From the NCBI RefSeq assembly GCF_005796225.1, contig NZ_VAHO01000016.1, positions 29,217 to 93,216 of the forward strand: DNA of 64,000 nt. The letters run 5' to 3'. Below are positions 44,984-55,026 of this stretch, one piece after another. Position 1 is the first letter of the stretch; every line of letters begins with the position of its first letter. The DNA is from Pseudarthrobacter sp. NamE5. GTDB taxonomy: Bacteria; Actinomycetota; Actinomycetes; Actinomycetales; Micrococcaceae. A program made the translations under genes and the position numbers. Under the pieces are notes generated by a model. It made no database searches. It was given only the letters and a program-made list of their open reading frames with translations, and was not told the DNA's origin.

Positions 44984-47900
44984 GTGACTTCCAGCAATGA
45001 CTCGTTTGTCCATCTCCACACCCACACCGAGTACTCCATGCTGGACGGCGCAGCAAGGCTTGGAGAGCTGTTCGACGAGACCGAGCGGCTGGGAATGCCT
45101 GCACTCGCCACCACAGACCACGGCTACCTCTTCGGGGCCTTTGACTTCTGGAAGAAGGCCACCGACAAGGGCATCAAGCCCATCATCGGGGTTGAAGCCT
45201 ATGTGACGCCCGGGACGGCCCGCGGCGACAAGAGCCGTGTGCGCTGGGGCGAGGAACACCAGCGCAAGGACGATATCTCCGGCGGCGGTTCCTACACGCA
45301 CATGACCCTGCTCAGCTACAACAACGTGGGCATGCGGAACCTGTTCCGGGCGTCCTCGATCGCCTCGCTGGACGCCGTTTTCGGCAAGTGGCCCCGGCTG
45401 GACCGGGAGTTGCTGAACACCTACTCCGAGGGCCTTATTGCCACCACCGGCTGCCCCTCGGGCGAGATCCAGACCAGGCTTCGGCTGGGCCAGTACCGTG
45501 AGGCGCTTGAGGCGGCCGCGGAGTTCCGGGACATCTTTGGAGCAGAGAACTACTTCTGCGAGCTCATGGACCACGGACTGGACATCGAGCGGCGCGTTAC
45601 CGGGGACCTGCTGCGGCTTGCCAAGGAGCTGAACCTTCCCCTCGTCGCGACGAACGACCTCCACTACACCCACGAGCACGATGCCAAGGCCCACGAGGCC
45701 CTGCTGGCCATCCAGTCCGGGTCCACCCTCCTGGAGCCCACCTACGACAACGGCGGGTCCCGCTTCGCCTTCTCCGGCAGCGGCTACTACCTCAAGTCGC
45801 CGCAGGAGATGCGGGAATTGTTCCGCGACCACCCCGAGGCGTGCGACAACACCCTCCTGATCGCCGAACGCTGCGAAGTGTCCTTCAACACCGGCGCCAA
45901 CTACATGCCCCGGTTCCCCTGCCCGCCCGGGGAGGATGAGACATCATGGCTGGTTAAGGAAGTGGCCAAGGGGCTTGAGTACCGGTATCCGGGCGGTGTT
46001 CCGGACAATGTCCGGGCGCAGGCCGACTACGAGCTGGGCGTCATCACCTCAATGGGCTTCCCCGGCTACTTCCTGGTGGTGGCGGACTTCATCAACTGGG
46101 CCAAGAACAACGGCATCCGGGTAGGTCCCGGCCGTGGGTCCGGTGCAGGCTCCATGGTGGCCTACGCCATGCGCATCACCGACCTGGATCCGCTGCGCCA
46201 CGGACTAATCTTCGAGCGGTTCCTGAACCCGGACCGCGTCTCCATGCCCGACTTCGACGTCGACTTCGATGACCGGCGCCGCCCGGAAGTCATCGACTAC
46301 GTGACCCGCAAGTACGGCGACGAGCGCGTGGCCATGATCGTCACGTACGGCACCATTAAGACCAAGCAGGCGCTGAAGGACTCCTCGCGCGTGCTGGGCT
46401 ACCCGTTCAGCATGGGCGAACAGCTCACCAAGGCGCTGCCGCCGGCCGTGATGGCCAAGGACATTCCCCTGGCGGACATCCAGAACCCGGAAGCCAAGCG
46501 CTATGGCGAGGCCGGCGACTTCCGCCAGCTGATCAGCACGGATCCGGAAGCGTCCAAGGTGTTCGAGACCGCGCTGGGCATCGAAGGGCTGAAGCGCCAG
46601 TGGGGCGTCCACGCCGCCGGTGTGATCATGTCATCGGACCCGATCATCGATGTCATTCCCATCATGCGCCGCATCCAGGACGGCCAGGTGATCACGCAGT
46701 TCGATTACCCAACCTGCGAAGGCCTGGGCCTGATCAAGATGGACTTCCTGGGCCTGCGGAACCTGACGATCATTTCCGACGCCCTGGAAAACATCAAGAT
46801 GAACCGCGGCATCGACCTGGACCTTGAGAAGCTGGAGCTCGACGACCCAGCGTCCTACGAGCTTCTGGCCCGCGGCGACACGCTGGGTGTGTTCCAGCTC
46901 GACGGCGGGCCCATGCGCTCCCTGCTCAAACTGATGAAGCCGGACAACTTCGAAGACATTTCCGCGGTGCTTGCGCTGTACCGCCCCGGGCCCATGGGCG
47001 CCAACGCCCACACCGATTACGCGCTGCGGAAAAACGGCATTCAGGAAGTCATTCCCATCCACCCCGAACTGGAGGAACCCCTCTCAGAAATCCTCGGTGG
47101 AACGTACGGCCTGATCGTGTACCAGGAGCAGGTGATGGCCGTAGCGCAGAAGCTCGCCGGCTATTCGCTGGGCCAGGCAGACATCCTCCGCCGTGCCATG
47201 GGCAAGAAGAAAAAGTCGGAACTGGACAAGCAGTTCGCCGGGTTCTCACAGGGCATGCAGGATAACGGCTACTCCATGGAGGCCGTCAAAACCCTGTGGG
47301 ACATCCTCCTGCCCTTCTCGGATTACGCCTTCAACAAGGCGCACTCGGCTGCCTACGGCGTCATTTCCTACTGGACCGCCTACCTCAAGGCGCACTATGC
47401 ACCGGAATACATGGCGGCGCTGCTCACCTCAGTGGGTGATGACAAGGACAAGTCGGCCATTTACCTGAACGAATGCCGGCGCATGGGCATCACCGTGCTG
47501 CCGCCGGACGTCAACGAATCCGCCCTGAACTTCACCCCGGTGGGCAACGATATCCGCTTCGGCATGGGCGCGATCCGCAACGTGGGCGTCAACGTCGTGG
47601 AGGCCATGGTGGCAGCCCGTGAAAGCGAGGGCGCCTTCACGTCCTTCAAGGACTACCTGATGAAGGTCCCGGCCGTGGTCTGCAACAAGCGGACCATTGA
47701 GTCGCTGATCAAGTCCGGCGCCTTCGACTCCCTGGGCCACCACCGCCGGGCCCTGGCCATGATCCACGAAGAGGCCATCGACTCCGTCATCACGCTCAAG
47801 CGGAACGAAGCGATTGGACAGTTCGACCTCTTCGCCGGTTTCGAGGAAGCGGAATCCGAGTCCTCACTCAGCATTGAGATCCCCGACCTGCCCGAGTGGG

Positions 47901-48541
47901 AGAAGAAGGACAAGCTCTCCTTCGAACGGGACATGCTGGGGCTGTATGTCTCGGACCATCCGCTGCAGGGCCTTGAAGGCGTGCTGAGCCAGCACGCTGA
48001 AATGAGCATCACCTCCGTGCTGGGCGAGGATGGTCCCCAGGACGGCGCCATCATCACCATTGCCGGCATGATCACCTCCCTGAGCAGGCGCATTGCGAAG
48101 GCCAGCGGCAACGCGTACGCCCGGGCGGAGGTGGAGGATCTGGGCGGGTCCATGGAAGTGATGTTCTTCGGCCAGGTCTACGGCCCCATCGCCTCCGTGC
48201 TCGCCGAGGACCTGATCGTGGTGGTGAAGGGGCGCCTGCAGAAACGTGACGACGGCGCCATCACCCTGAACTGCATGGAACTGTCGGTTCCGGACCTGAG
48301 CGAGGGGCTGAACGGCCCGCTGGTCATCACCATGCCGACGCACAAGGCAACCGAGGCCGTGGTCACGGAACTTGGCGACGTGCTGCGGACGCACCGCGGG
48401 AATTCCGAGGTGCGCCTGCACCTCCAGGGCGACACGCGCACGGAGATCATGGGCCTGCCGGTCCACCTCCGCGTGAACCCCAGCCCGTCGCTGTTCGGTG
48501 ACTTGAAGGTGCTGCTCGGCCCCGCCTGCCTGGACGCCTGA
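44984..48541 (+). CDS. dnaE: DNA polymerase III alpha subunit
   Basis: The protein has 1185 residues, the replicative polymerase of the chromosome (DnaE1 type by length). The N-terminal PHP domain begins FVHLHTHTEYSMLDGAA. The catalytic palm holds GPGRGSGAGSMVAYAM and PDFDVDFDDRRRPEV with the acidic residues. The finger motif region (GVHAAGVIMSS) follows, then a tandem helix-hairpin-helix region and an OB-fold near 1020-1100 (IITIAGMITSLSRRI). The PHP domain retains its His/Asp metal ligands, so proofreading activity as in mycobacterial DnaE1 is plausible. Confidence 0.97.
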   Translation: MTSSNDSFVHLHTHTEYSMLDGAARLGELFDETERLGMPALATTDHGYLFGAFDFWKKATDKGIKPIIGVEAYVTPGTARGDKSRVRWGEEHQRKDDISGGGSYTHMTLLSYNNVGMRNLFRASSIASLDAVFGKWPRLDRELLNTYSEGLIATTGCPSGEIQTRLRLGQYREALEAAAEFRDIFGAENYFCELMDHGLDIERRVTGDLLRLAKELNLPLVATNDLHYTHEHDAKAHEALLAIQSGSTLLEPTYDNGGSRFAFSGSGYYLKSPQEMRELFRDHPEACDNTLLIAERCEVSFNTGANYMPRFPCPPGEDETSWLVKEVAKGLEYRYPGGVPDNVRAQADYELGVITSMGFPGYFLVVADFINWAKNNGIRVGPGRGSGAGSMVAYAMRITDLDPLRHGLIFERFLNPDRVSMPDFDVDFDDRRRPEVIDYVTRKYGDERVAMIVTYGTIKTKQALKDSSRVLGYPFSMGEQLTKALPPAVMAKDIPLADIQNPEAKRYGEAGDFRQLISTDPEASKVFETALGIEGLKRQWGVHAAGVIMSSDPIIDVIPIMRRIQDGQVITQFDYPTCEGLGLIKMDFLGLRNLTIISDALENIKMNRGIDLDLEKLELDDPASYELLARGDTLGVFQLDGGPMRSLLKLMKPDNFEDISAVLALYRPGPMGANAHTDYALRKNGIQEVIPIHPELEEPLSEILGGTYGLIVYQEQVMAVAQKLAGYSLGQADILRRAMGKKKKSELDKQFAGFSQGMQDNGYSMEAVKTLWDILLPFSDYAFNKAHSAAYGVISYWTAYLKAHYAPEYMAALLTSVGDDKDKSAIYLNECRRMGITVLPPDVNESALNFTPVGNDIRFGMGAIRNVGVNVVEAMVAARESEGAFTSFKDYLMKVPAVVCNKRTIESLIKSGAFDSLGHHRRALAMIHEEAIDSVITLKRNEAIGQFDLFAGFEEAESESSLSIEIPDLPEWEKKDKLSFERDMLGLYVSDHPLQGLEGVLSQHAEMSITSVLGEDGPQDGAIITIAGMITSLSRRIAKASGNAYARAEVEDLGGSMEVMFFGQVYGPIASVLAEDLIVVVKGRLQKRDDGAITLNCMELSVPDLSEGLNGPLVITMPTHKATEAVVTELGDVLRTHRGNSEVRLHLQGDTRTEIMGLPVHLRVNPSPSLFGDLKVLLGPACLDA

Positions 48542-48542
48542 C

Positions 48543-48590
48543 GAGCTGCGGACGACGACGGGCGGCAGGGCCCGCCGTCGTCCGCGGCTC
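48543..48590. terminator. Long hairpin between dnaE and the flavin reductase gene
   Basis: A 21-bp stem with two mismatches (48543-48563 against 48570-48590; core GCGGACGACG / CGTCGTCCGC) encloses a 6-base loop. It starts 1 base after the dnaE stop, between convergent genes. No U tract follows, so termination is likely but not certain. Confidence 0.65.
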
Positions 48591-48605
48591 TGCGCGTGGA
48601 GACTC

Positions 48606-49106
48606 TTAGATTTCGTAGTCGAGCGGCACAGGCTGGCCATAGCTGCCGCCGTGGTACAGCAGCGGTGACCCTTCCCCGCCCACCTGGCCGTCAACCACCT
48701 GGACCACCACCACCGCGTTGTTCTCGAAGGACAAGCGCATCTGCACCTCGCCGATCAGCCAGCCGGCCACGTCCTTGAGCACTGGTACGCCGTGCGGACC
48801 AACCTCCCAATGGTCTCCCTCGAACCGGTTGCCGGGACGGGCGAACTTGTCCGCAAGCGCCTGGTTCTCAAGGCCCAGCATGTGGACGCCGAGGTAGTTG
48901 GTGTTGGCCACGGCCGGCCAGGACCTGGAGCTGCGGGCCATGTTGAAGGTGAAACGCGGCGGCTGCGCCGAGAGCGATGCCACCGAGGTGGCGGTGAAGC
49001 CATAGGGCTCATCCTTGTAGTTCACCGTGATGATGGCGACGCCGGCGGCATGGCGCCGGAACATCTCCCTGAACGTCCGCTCGAACGGCACGTCGTTGTC
49101 TGGCAC
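48606..49106 (-). CDS. Flavin reductase-like domain protein
   Basis: The protein has 166 residues of the split-barrel flavin-reductase family (HpaC/RutF type). Typical segments are REMFRRHAAGVAIITV, GFTATSVASLSAQPP and NYLGVHMLG. Such proteins use NAD(P)H to reduce FMN/FAD for partner monooxygenases. No oxygenase gene is adjacent, so the partner is unknown. CAGGAG precedes the GTG start. Confidence 0.88.
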   Translation of the reverse strand: MPDNDVPFERTFREMFRRHAAGVAIITVNYKDEPYGFTATSVASLSAQPPRFTFNMARSSRSWPAVANTNYLGVHMLGLENQALADKFARPGNRFEGDHWEVGPHGVPVLKDVAGWLIGEVQMRLSFENNAVVVVQVVDGQVGGEGSPLLYHGGSYGQPVPLDYEI

Positions 49107-49225
49107 GGAAACTCCTGGGGTGGAACGACTGTTGAATGCTCACCTTCAAGGGTATTGGGTCAGCTCCGCCAAGGATGAACCAGCGGCAGACCCGTCTCCG
49201 GGCCTTGAGCGGCTGGAACATTTGT

Positions 49226-49231
49226 TAAGGT
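49226..49231 (+). promoter_or_regulatory. -10 box TAAGGT (leaderless) for the 49239 gene
   Basis: TAAGGT is followed by 7 bases and then ATG 49239, with no Shine-Dalgarno. The box lies within a third window copy of the 9-mer GTTAAGGTT (49224-49232). Confidence 0.45.
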
Positions 49232-49238
49232 TTGTTGC

Positions 49239-49775
49239 ATGACTAAACCCCGCCGCCGCAACCATCCGCGCCTGCCCTGGGCAACACTCGCGGTCCCGGC
49301 AGTGGCAGGTGTTCCGCTTGGAATCCTGTGGTGGGTCCTTGCTCCGGGCGGTCTTAACCTGATCACCCGGGATCCAGGCCTTGCCAGCGGCACCAATCCG
49401 GCGGTCTGGCTGCCGCGGGACCTCACCTTGGCCGGCCTGCTGGTTCTGGCCGGGTGCATCCTGGCCGTCGTTGTTTCGGACAGGAAGCGCCGGGATCCGC
49501 GGGCTGAATTCCTGATGGCGCTGGCAGGAGCCCTGGGCGGTGCTGTCCTTGCCTTGCAGGCAGGCTTGCTCGCCGCCCGGTTTTGGGGTCCTGCAGTGGA
49601 TGCCTCAATCAACGCCAGCATCGCCTTTTCGCTCCGGGCCTGGCCCGTGCTGCTTTTGTGGCCTGCCGCCACCGCCGTCTCGGTTTTTGCGCTGGAGCTG
49701 TTCGCCCTCCTGGGCAGGAAGCCCGACGCCGGTGGGCACCAGTCGCCGGATGCTGCGGCGTGGCCCGTAAAATAA
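49239..49775 (+). CDS. Hypothetical four-helix membrane protein (DUF2567-like)
   Basis: The protein has 178 residues with four hydrophobic segments (about 15-35, 63-82, 90-112 and 130-155). The extracellular part includes [15 protein letters not shown], reminiscent of DUF2567 mycobacterial membrane proteins, but I am not certain of the family. It precedes hisD by 4 bases and its stop codon overlaps the hisD -10 box. The function is unknown. Confidence 0.7.
   Translation: MTKPRRRNHPRLPWATLAVPAVAGVPLGILWWVLAPGGLNLITRDPGLASGTNPAVWLPRDLTLAGLLVLAGCILAVVVSDRKRRDPRAEFLMALAGALGGAVLALQAGLLAARFWGPAVDASINASIAFSLRAWPVLLLWPAATAVSVFALELFALLGRKPDAGGHQSPDAAAWPVK
49768..49773 (+). promoter_or_regulatory. -10 box TAAAAT for hisD (leaderless)
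   Basis: TAAAAT overlaps the last codons and the first base of the stop codon of the preceding gene. It is followed by 6 bases and then GTG 49780. Confidence 0.6.
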
Positions 49776-49779
49776 ACCA

Positions 49780-51147
49780 GTGACCACTTCCGCGCAGAAT
49801 CCCGCCACCCCAGCCGCCGCCGTCGTAAATTTCCGCACCGTGGATCTGCGCGGGCAAAACCTGACGCTTGCGGGCCTCCGCGCGGCAGTGCCGCGCGCCC
49901 AGGGCCATACGGTGGCAGACGCGGAGGAAAAGGTCCTGGACATCATCTCCGACGTCCGGCGGCGCGGGTTCGAGGCGCTGGCCGAACTGGCCCTCCGCTT
50001 TGACGGCGTGCAGCAGGACCACCCGCTGGTTCCGCGGGAGGCGCTCACTTCCGCGCTGGAGGAGCTGGACCCGTCCGTCCGCCGCGCGCTGGAGGAATCC
50101 ATCAGCCGGGCACGCCGCTTTGCCGACAGCCAGCGTCCCCGGAACGTGGACGTCCAGCTCGGTGACGGTGCCGTGGTCAGCCAGAACTGGGTACCGGTGC
50201 GCCGGGTTGGCCTCTACGTACCGGGCGGCCTGGCTGTCTACCCGTCGTCGGTGGTCATGAACGTTGTTCCGGCGCTTGCGGCCGGAGTCGGATCCATTGC
50301 CCTTGCTTCCCCTCCACAGAAGGAGTTCGGCGGGCTGCCGCACCCCACCATCCTGGCCGCCGCTGCGTTGCTGGGAATCACCGAGGTCTATGCCATCGGC
50401 GGCGCCCAGGCTGTCGCGGCTTTCGCCTACGGGGTGGCGGCAACGGAAACGGGTCCGGCGCTGGAGCCCGTGGATGTAGTGACTGGTCCCGGGAACATTT
50501 ACGTGGCCACGGCCAAGCGCCTGGTAAAGGGCGTGGTGGGGATCGACTCCGAAGCAGGCACCACGGAGATTGCCATCCTTGCCGACGCCACGGCGCAGCC
50601 GCGCCTGGTTGCAGCCGACCTCATCAGCCAGGCGGAGCACGATCCCAAGGCGGCCTCGGTACTGATCACCGATTCCGAGGAGCTCGCCGCCGCGGTCCGC
50701 GCCGAGCTCGACCGGCAGGCCGAAGCCACCAAGCATTCAGACCGTGTCCGTGACGCGCTGTCCGGACCGCAGTCGGGAACAGTGCTGGTGGACAGCCTGG
50801 AGCAGGGCATCGCCGCCTGCGATGCCTATGCTGCGGAACACCTGGAGATCATGACCGCCGATGCTCCCGGTGTCGCCGCAAGGATCCGGAACGCCGGGGC
50901 CATTTTCGTGGGCGACTTCAGCCCCGTCAGCCTGGGGGACTACTGTGCAGGTTCCAACCATGTCCTGCCCACCAGCGGTACGGCAGCGTTTTCCTCCGGG
51001 CTGAACGTGACCACCTTCCTGCGCGCCATCCAGGTGGTGAACTACAGCCGGGATGCGCTGGCCGAGGTCAGCGGGCATATCGTCAGCCTGTCCGGAGCCG
51101 AGGACCTGCCGGCCCACGGTGACGCCGTGACGGCCAGGTTTGCCTGA
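49780..51147 (+). CDS. hisD: Histidinol dehydrogenase
   Basis: The protein has 455 residues. It oxidises histidinol to histidine in two NAD+-dependent steps. Conserved segments: [63 protein letters not shown] and [15 protein letters not shown], with the Zn ligands Gln/His and Asp/His among them. No other his gene is seen downstream here: nrdR follows after 192 bases. The start GTG 49780 is predicted to be leaderless. Confidence 0.97.
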   Translation: MTTSAQNPATPAAAVVNFRTVDLRGQNLTLAGLRAAVPRAQGHTVADAEEKVLDIISDVRRRGFEALAELALRFDGVQQDHPLVPREALTSALEELDPSVRRALEESISRARRFADSQRPRNVDVQLGDGAVVSQNWVPVRRVGLYVPGGLAVYPSSVVMNVVPALAAGVGSIALASPPQKEFGGLPHPTILAAAALLGITEVYAIGGAQAVAAFAYGVAATETGPALEPVDVVTGPGNIYVATAKRLVKGVVGIDSEAGTTEIAILADATAQPRLVAADLISQAEHDPKAASVLITDSEELAAAVRAELDRQAEATKHSDRVRDALSGPQSGTVLVDSLEQGIAACDAYAAEHLEIMTADAPGVAARIRNAGAIFVGDFSPVSLGDYCAGSNHVLPTSGTAAFSSGLNVTTFLRAIQVVNYSRDALAEVSGHIVSLSGAEDLPAHGDAVTARFA

Positions 51148-51166
51148 AAAAGCCCTTTCGAAGCCG

Positions 51167-51198
51167 ACATGTAGTAGCAGCAACCACAACATGTAGTA
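51167..51198 (+). promoter_or_regulatory. Two NrdR-box-like repeats upstream of nrdR
   Basis: ACATGTAGTA occurs twice (51167-51176 and 51189-51198), 22 bp apart, that is two helical turns. The core resembles the NrdR box (ACA.(A/T)ATnT.GTG-like). Just downstream are TTGTTG (51208-51213) and TAAACT (51232-51237), spacer 18, as promoter. This suggests autoregulation of nrdR. Confidence 0.6.
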
Positions 51199-51339
51199 AT
51201 TACAAGCTTGTTGTTACCCTTCGCTGGGACGTAAACTTAGAGACGCAAGGGTTCTGCCTGTATAAAGACGGGCGACCACAAAATGGCCACAGGCCCACAG
51301 GCAATACTGCCTGGGCGATCACAGAAGAGGGGAGGCGCC

Positions 51340-51840
51340 ATGTACTGCCCGTTCTGCCGCAATCCCGATTCGCGGGTCGTTGACAGCCGGATGGCGGATG
51401 ACGGCTCTGCCATCCGCCGGCGCCGCCAGTGCCCGGAGTGCGGACGCCGCTTCACCACGGTCGAAACCACCAGCCTTTCCGTGATCAAGCGGTCGGGCGT
51501 AGGCGAGCCTTTCAGCCGCAGCAAAGTGATCAACGGTGTGCGCAAGGCGTGCCAGGGACGTCCCGTCAGTGAGGATGACCTCGCGCTGCTGGCGCAGGAA
51601 GTTGAAGAGCAGATCCGTTCCTCCGGCGCAGCTGAGATTGACGCCCACGAAGTGGGCCTGGTCATTCTTGGTCCACTGCAGAAGCTGGACCAGGTTGCCT
51701 ACTTGCGCTTCGCCAGCGTGTACCAGGCATTCGAATCCCTGGAGGACTTCGAATCGGCCATAGCCCTGCTCCGGCAGGAAGAAGACGCCCAGGCTCTTCC
51801 GGCCAAGGGCGCCAGGAACACCGCAAAAAGCCCACTGTAG
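51340..51840 (+). CDS. nrdR: Transcriptional repressor NrdR
   Basis: A start at ATG 51340, with GGGGAGG upstream, gives 166 residues. The N-terminal zinc ribbon has C3, C6, C31 and C34 (MYCPFCRNP and CPECGRRF). An ATP-cone domain (about 46-136) begins [16 protein letters not shown]. NrdR senses ATP/dATP and represses ribonucleotide reductase genes. No nrd structural gene is in this window. A perfect 16-bp hairpin terminates the transcript. Confidence 0.97.
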   Translation: MYCPFCRNPDSRVVDSRMADDGSAIRRRRQCPECGRRFTTVETTSLSVIKRSGVGEPFSRSKVINGVRKACQGRPVSEDDLALLAQEVEEQIRSSGAAEIDAHEVGLVILGPLQKLDQVAYLRFASVYQAFESLEDFESAIALLRQEEDAQALPAKGARNTAKSPL

Positions 51841-51843
51841 ACC

Positions 51844-51883
51844 CCGGTGGTGGCTGCGGAGGGGAAGCCGCAGCCACCACCGG
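51844..51883. terminator. Bidirectional hairpin between nrdR and ppgK
   Basis: A perfect 16-bp stem CCGGTGGTGGCTGCGG / CCGCAGCCACCACCGG with an 8-base loop lies 3 bases after the nrdR stop, between convergent genes. No U tract follows. Confidence 0.75.
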
Positions 51884-51956
51884 CACCCTCGCAGCCGTGC
51901 CGGTGCCGCGCCCGCCCGTGACCATCCTGGCGCCACGAGCGGGGCGCGGACACAGC

Positions 51957-52760
51957 CTACTTTGCGAGTTTGTGCTTCAACGCGATTTCGATGGCGGCAC
52001 CCACGATGCCGGCCTCGTTGCGAAGGACTGCCGGAACGATGGGCGTCCGGAGCTTGAGCTTCGGCAGGTACTCGTCCGCCCGCTTGGAGATGCCGCCGCC
52101 CACGATGAACAGTTCAGGCGAGAACAGGAATTCCACGTGGGAGAAATAGCGCTGCAGCAGGACGCTGTACTCTTCCCAGGAAAGTCCGTCACGCTCCCTG
52201 GCCACGGCCGAAGCCTTGGTTTCGGCATCGTGCCCGTCAATTTCCAGGTGTCCCAGTTCAGCGTTGGGAACAAGCTTGCCGTCGAAGATGAAGGCGGAAC
52301 CGATGCCCGTGCCCAGCGTGATCACCAGGACGGTGCCCTTGACGCCGGCGCCTGCGCCGTAGCGGGCTTCCGCAAGCCCGGCGGCATCGGCATCATTGAT
52401 GACTTCCACCGGCCGGCCCAGGCGGGCGGTCAGGAGCGCGTCGATGTCAGTGTTGAGCCAGCTTTTGTCCACATTGGCTGCGGAGTGCACCACGCCGTGC
52501 TGGATGATGCCAGGAAAGGTAACGCCTACTGGCGAGCCGGCAGCAGGTGCCTCCGGGCGGGCAGAAAGCTCGGAAACCACCAGCGCCACTGCTTCGGCAA
52601 CAGCCTCAGGCGTGGCCGGCTGCGGGGTGGGTACGCGGAACCGCTCGCCCAGCAGCTTGCCCTTTTTCAGGTCGACGATGCCGCCCTTGATTCCCGTGCC
52701 TCCGATGTCGATGCCGATCAGCGGGGCGTTCTTCTGCGATTTGTCGTCCTTCTTGGCCAA
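51957..52760 (-). CDS. ppgK: Polyphosphate glucokinase
   Basis: The protein has 267 residues, ROK superfamily. Polyphosphate-dependent enzymes carry [51 protein letters not shown] and [10 protein letters not shown], all present here. It phosphorylates glucose with inorganic polyphosphate or ATP. It lacks the ROK zinc-finger motif found in the glucokinase at 9745. Its 3' end faces nrdR and map lies upstream. Confidence 0.94.
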   Translation of the reverse strand: MAKKDDKSQKNAPLIGIDIGGTGIKGGIVDLKKGKLLGERFRVPTPQPATPEAVAEAVALVVSELSARPEAPAAGSPVGVTFPGIIQHGVVHSAANVDKSWLNTDIDALLTARLGRPVEVINDADAAGLAEARYGAGAGVKGTVLVITLGTGIGSAFIFDGKLVPNAELGHLEIDGHDAETKASAVARERDGLSWEEYSVLLQRYFSHVEFLFSPELFIVGGGISKRADEYLPKLKLRTPIVPAVLRNEAGIVGAAIEIALKHKLAK

Positions 52761-52889
52761 TGGGTTTCCGTTCGTGGCAGGGGCGGGCAGGGGAGCGACG
52801 GCCGGGGCGGCCGGCCGGAATCGATGTCCGGTGGGTACCGGTGATGGGTAAAGCGGCGATCAGTACATCAGGCTGGTCACCAGTGCAGG

Positions 52890-53768
52890 CTAGGGCAGGG
52901 TGAGTATCTCCGCGCCGGACTCCGTGACCAGCAAGGTGTGCTCGAACTGGGCGGTACGCTTCCGGTCCTTCGTGACCACTGTCCAGTCATCGGCCCACAT
53001 GTCCCACTCCACCGTGCCCAGGGTGAGCATCGGTTCGATCGTGAAGACCATGCCGGCCTCGATGACCGTGTTGTAGGCAGGGGCGGCGTCGTAGTGCGGG
53101 ATGATAAGCCCGGTATGGAAGGCCTCACCCACCCCGTGCCCGGTGAAGTCACGCACAACACCGTAACCGAAGCGCTTCGCGTAGGACTGGATTGCCCGGC
53201 CAATGACGTTGATTTCCCGGCCGGGGGCCACGGCCTTGATGGCGCGGTTAAGCGACTCCTGGGTGCGTTCCACCAGCAGCCTTGATTCCTCGTCCACGTC
53301 GCCCACCAGGAAGGTGTAGTTGGTGTCGCCGTGCACGCCGTTGATGTAGGCGGTGATGTCGATGTTGAGAATGTCGCCAGCCTGGACCACCGTGCTGTCC
53401 GGGATGCCGTGGCAGATGACCTCGTTCAGCGAGGAGCACAACGACTTCGGGAAGCCCCGGTAGCCAAGGGTGGACGGGTAGGCATGGTGGTCGAGGAGGA
53501 ATTCGTGGCCCACCTTGTCAAGGTGGTCAGTGGTGACACCGGGCTTGATGTGCCTGCCCACTTCGACGATCGCCTGGGCGGCGATCTTCCCGGCGATCCG
53601 GATCTTCTCGATCGTTTCCGGGGACTTGACCTCCGAACCGGTGAACTTCGCCGGTGCGGGCTTGCCAACGTACTCCGGCCGCGGGATGGACGCCGGGACG
53701 GGACGCTGCGGACCTATGGTTCCCGGGGTGAGGGAGCCGATGGGTGCAGTAGAGGCAAGGGAAGGCAT
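52890..53768 (-). CDS. map: Methionine aminopeptidase, type I
   Basis: The protein has 292 residues. It removes the N-terminal Met from nascent proteins. A 40-residue Pro-rich N-terminal extension ([18 protein letters not shown]) resembles MetAP1c of mycobacteria, whose extension may dock on the ribosome. The metal ligands lie in the regions [38 protein letters not shown] and the final [10 protein letters not shown]. The start ATG 53768 is 6 bases after a TATGAT box, so the transcript is probably leaderless. Confidence 0.96.
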   Translation of the reverse strand: MPSLASTAPIGSLTPGTIGPQRPVPASIPRPEYVGKPAPAKFTGSEVKSPETIEKIRIAGKIAAQAIVEVGRHIKPGVTTDHLDKVGHEFLLDHHAYPSTLGYRGFPKSLCSSLNEVICHGIPDSTVVQAGDILNIDITAYINGVHGDTNYTFLVGDVDEESRLLVERTQESLNRAIKAVAPGREINVIGRAIQSYAKRFGYGVVRDFTGHGVGEAFHTGLIIPHYDAAPAYNTVIEAGMVFTIEPMLTLGTVEWDMWADDWTVVTKDRKRTAQFEHTLLVTESGAEILTLP

Positions 53769-53774
53769 AGATTG

Positions 53775-53780
53775 ATCATA
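53775..53780 (-). promoter_or_regulatory. -10 box TATGAT for map (leaderless)
   Basis: On the minus strand TATGAT is followed by 6 bases (CAATCT) and then ATG 53768. Confidence 0.6.
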
Positions 53781-53890
53781 TAAGGCACTGCAGAACGCCT
53801 AACAACCGGAGGCCGGGCGGGATCGGCGTAAGAATTTAAGTTACGCGGATCACGCCGCTGCTTCCCCACCTGCCGGAACGAGGAGCAGCG

Positions 53891-54055
53891 ATGGCTGAGT
53901 ACTGGTACAACATCAGGACGCACGAGATTGAAGAAGACCGGCTGTCCGACTGGAGCCAGCTGATCGGCCCCTACAAGACGAGGGAAGAGGCTGAGCACGC
54001 CCTGGAGAAGGTCAGGGCGCGCAATGAGGCCTGGGAAAAGGACGACGACGACTGA
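53891..54055 (+). CDS. Small SPOR-like protein, 54 residues
   Basis: The gene has an ATG start at 53891 with GAGGAG upstream and a TGA stop. The product begins MAEYWYNIRTHEIEEDR, contains DWSQLIGPYKTREEAEHALE (a typical SPOR-repeat turn, GPYxTxxEAExAL), and ends in an acidic EKDDDD tail. SPOR repeats bind denuded glycan in division proteins, but a single short repeat without a membrane anchor is unusual and the cellular role is unknown. It lies between divergent map and convergent panB. Confidence 0.8.
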   Translation: MAEYWYNIRTHEIEEDRLSDWSQLIGPYKTREEAEHALEKVRARNEAWEKDDDD

Positions 54056-54117
54056 CGGCAGGCAGGCGGGCAGCCCCCCGGCGCCGGGGTGCTGCACCGG
54101 AAGCTGGCGTGCTGCCG

Positions 54118-55026
54118 CTAGAAGGAGTGCTCGGGGCCGGGGAACTGGCCTGACCGGACATCCTCGCGGTAGGCCGTGGCTGCGTCCAGAAGGGTGCTGC
54201 GCAGGTCCGCGTACTGCTTCACAAATTTGGCCATCCGGCCGCCGCGGAGTCCGGCCATGTCCTGCCAGACGAGTACCTGGCCCGTGGTTTCCCTGCCGGC
54301 GCCGATCCCCACGGTGGGAACGGTCACGGCCGCATCCACGGCGGCAGCAGTCTCTGCCGGAACCATTTCCATCAGCACGCTGAACGCGCCGGCTTCAGCC
54401 AGCGCCACGGCGTCGTCAATCAGTCTCTGGCCGTCGTCGCCGCGGCCCTGGACGCGGTAGCCGCCAAGCGCATGCTCGCTTTGCGGAGTGAAGCCGATGT
54501 GCGCCATCACTGGAATGCCGGCGTGGACCATGGCCTTCACGGTTGGCGCATAGTACTTGCCGCCTTCGATCTTGACAGCGTGCGCCCCGCCCTCTTTGAG
54601 GAACCGGACGCCCGCGGCGACGGCCTGTCCGGGGGACACCTCATAGCTGCCGAACGGCAGGTCTGCCACCACCAGGGCACGCTTGGCGGACCGCGCCACG
54701 GCCCGGCACAGGGGCAGCAGTTCGTCCACTGTCACTGGCAGGCTGGTTTCGTTGCCGAAGACATTGTTGGATGCCGAGTCGCCCACCAGGAGCACTTCGA
54801 TGCCGGCGGCGTCGAAAATCTCTGCTGTGTACTGCTCATATGCAGTGAGCATCGCGAACCTGGTGCCGTCCTTCTTGGCCTGCTGCAGGTGGTGGATGCG
54901 CACCTTGCCCGGCTTCCGCTCCGGCGCGGAGGCAGCTCCAGGAGCAGGTGCCTGGCCCGGTCCATTGCCGTACGGGGCGGTGACATCTGCGGACATGCTG
55001 GAGTCGGAGCTGTTGCTGGAGGCCAT
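54118..55026 (-). CDS. panB: 3-methyl-2-oxobutanoate hydroxymethyltransferase
   Basis: The protein has 302 residues. It makes ketopantoate, the first committed step of pantothenate/CoA biosynthesis. After a 40-residue N-terminal extension the core shows [48 protein letters not shown] and [37 protein letters not shown] is also present. The start ATG 55026 is 6 bases after TACGCT. Confidence 0.95.
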   Translation of the reverse strand: MASSNSSDSSMSADVTAPYGNGPGQAPAPGAASAPERKPGKVRIHHLQQAKKDGTRFAMLTAYEQYTAEIFDAAGIEVLLVGDSASNNVFGNETSLPVTVDELLPLCRAVARSAKRALVVADLPFGSYEVSPGQAVAAGVRFLKEGGAHAVKIEGGKYYAPTVKAMVHAGIPVMAHIGFTPQSEHALGGYRVQGRGDDGQRLIDDAVALAEAGAFSVLMEMVPAETAAAVDAAVTVPTVGIGAGRETTGQVLVWQDMAGLRGGRMAKFVKQYADLRSTLLDAATAYREDVRSGQFPGPEHSF

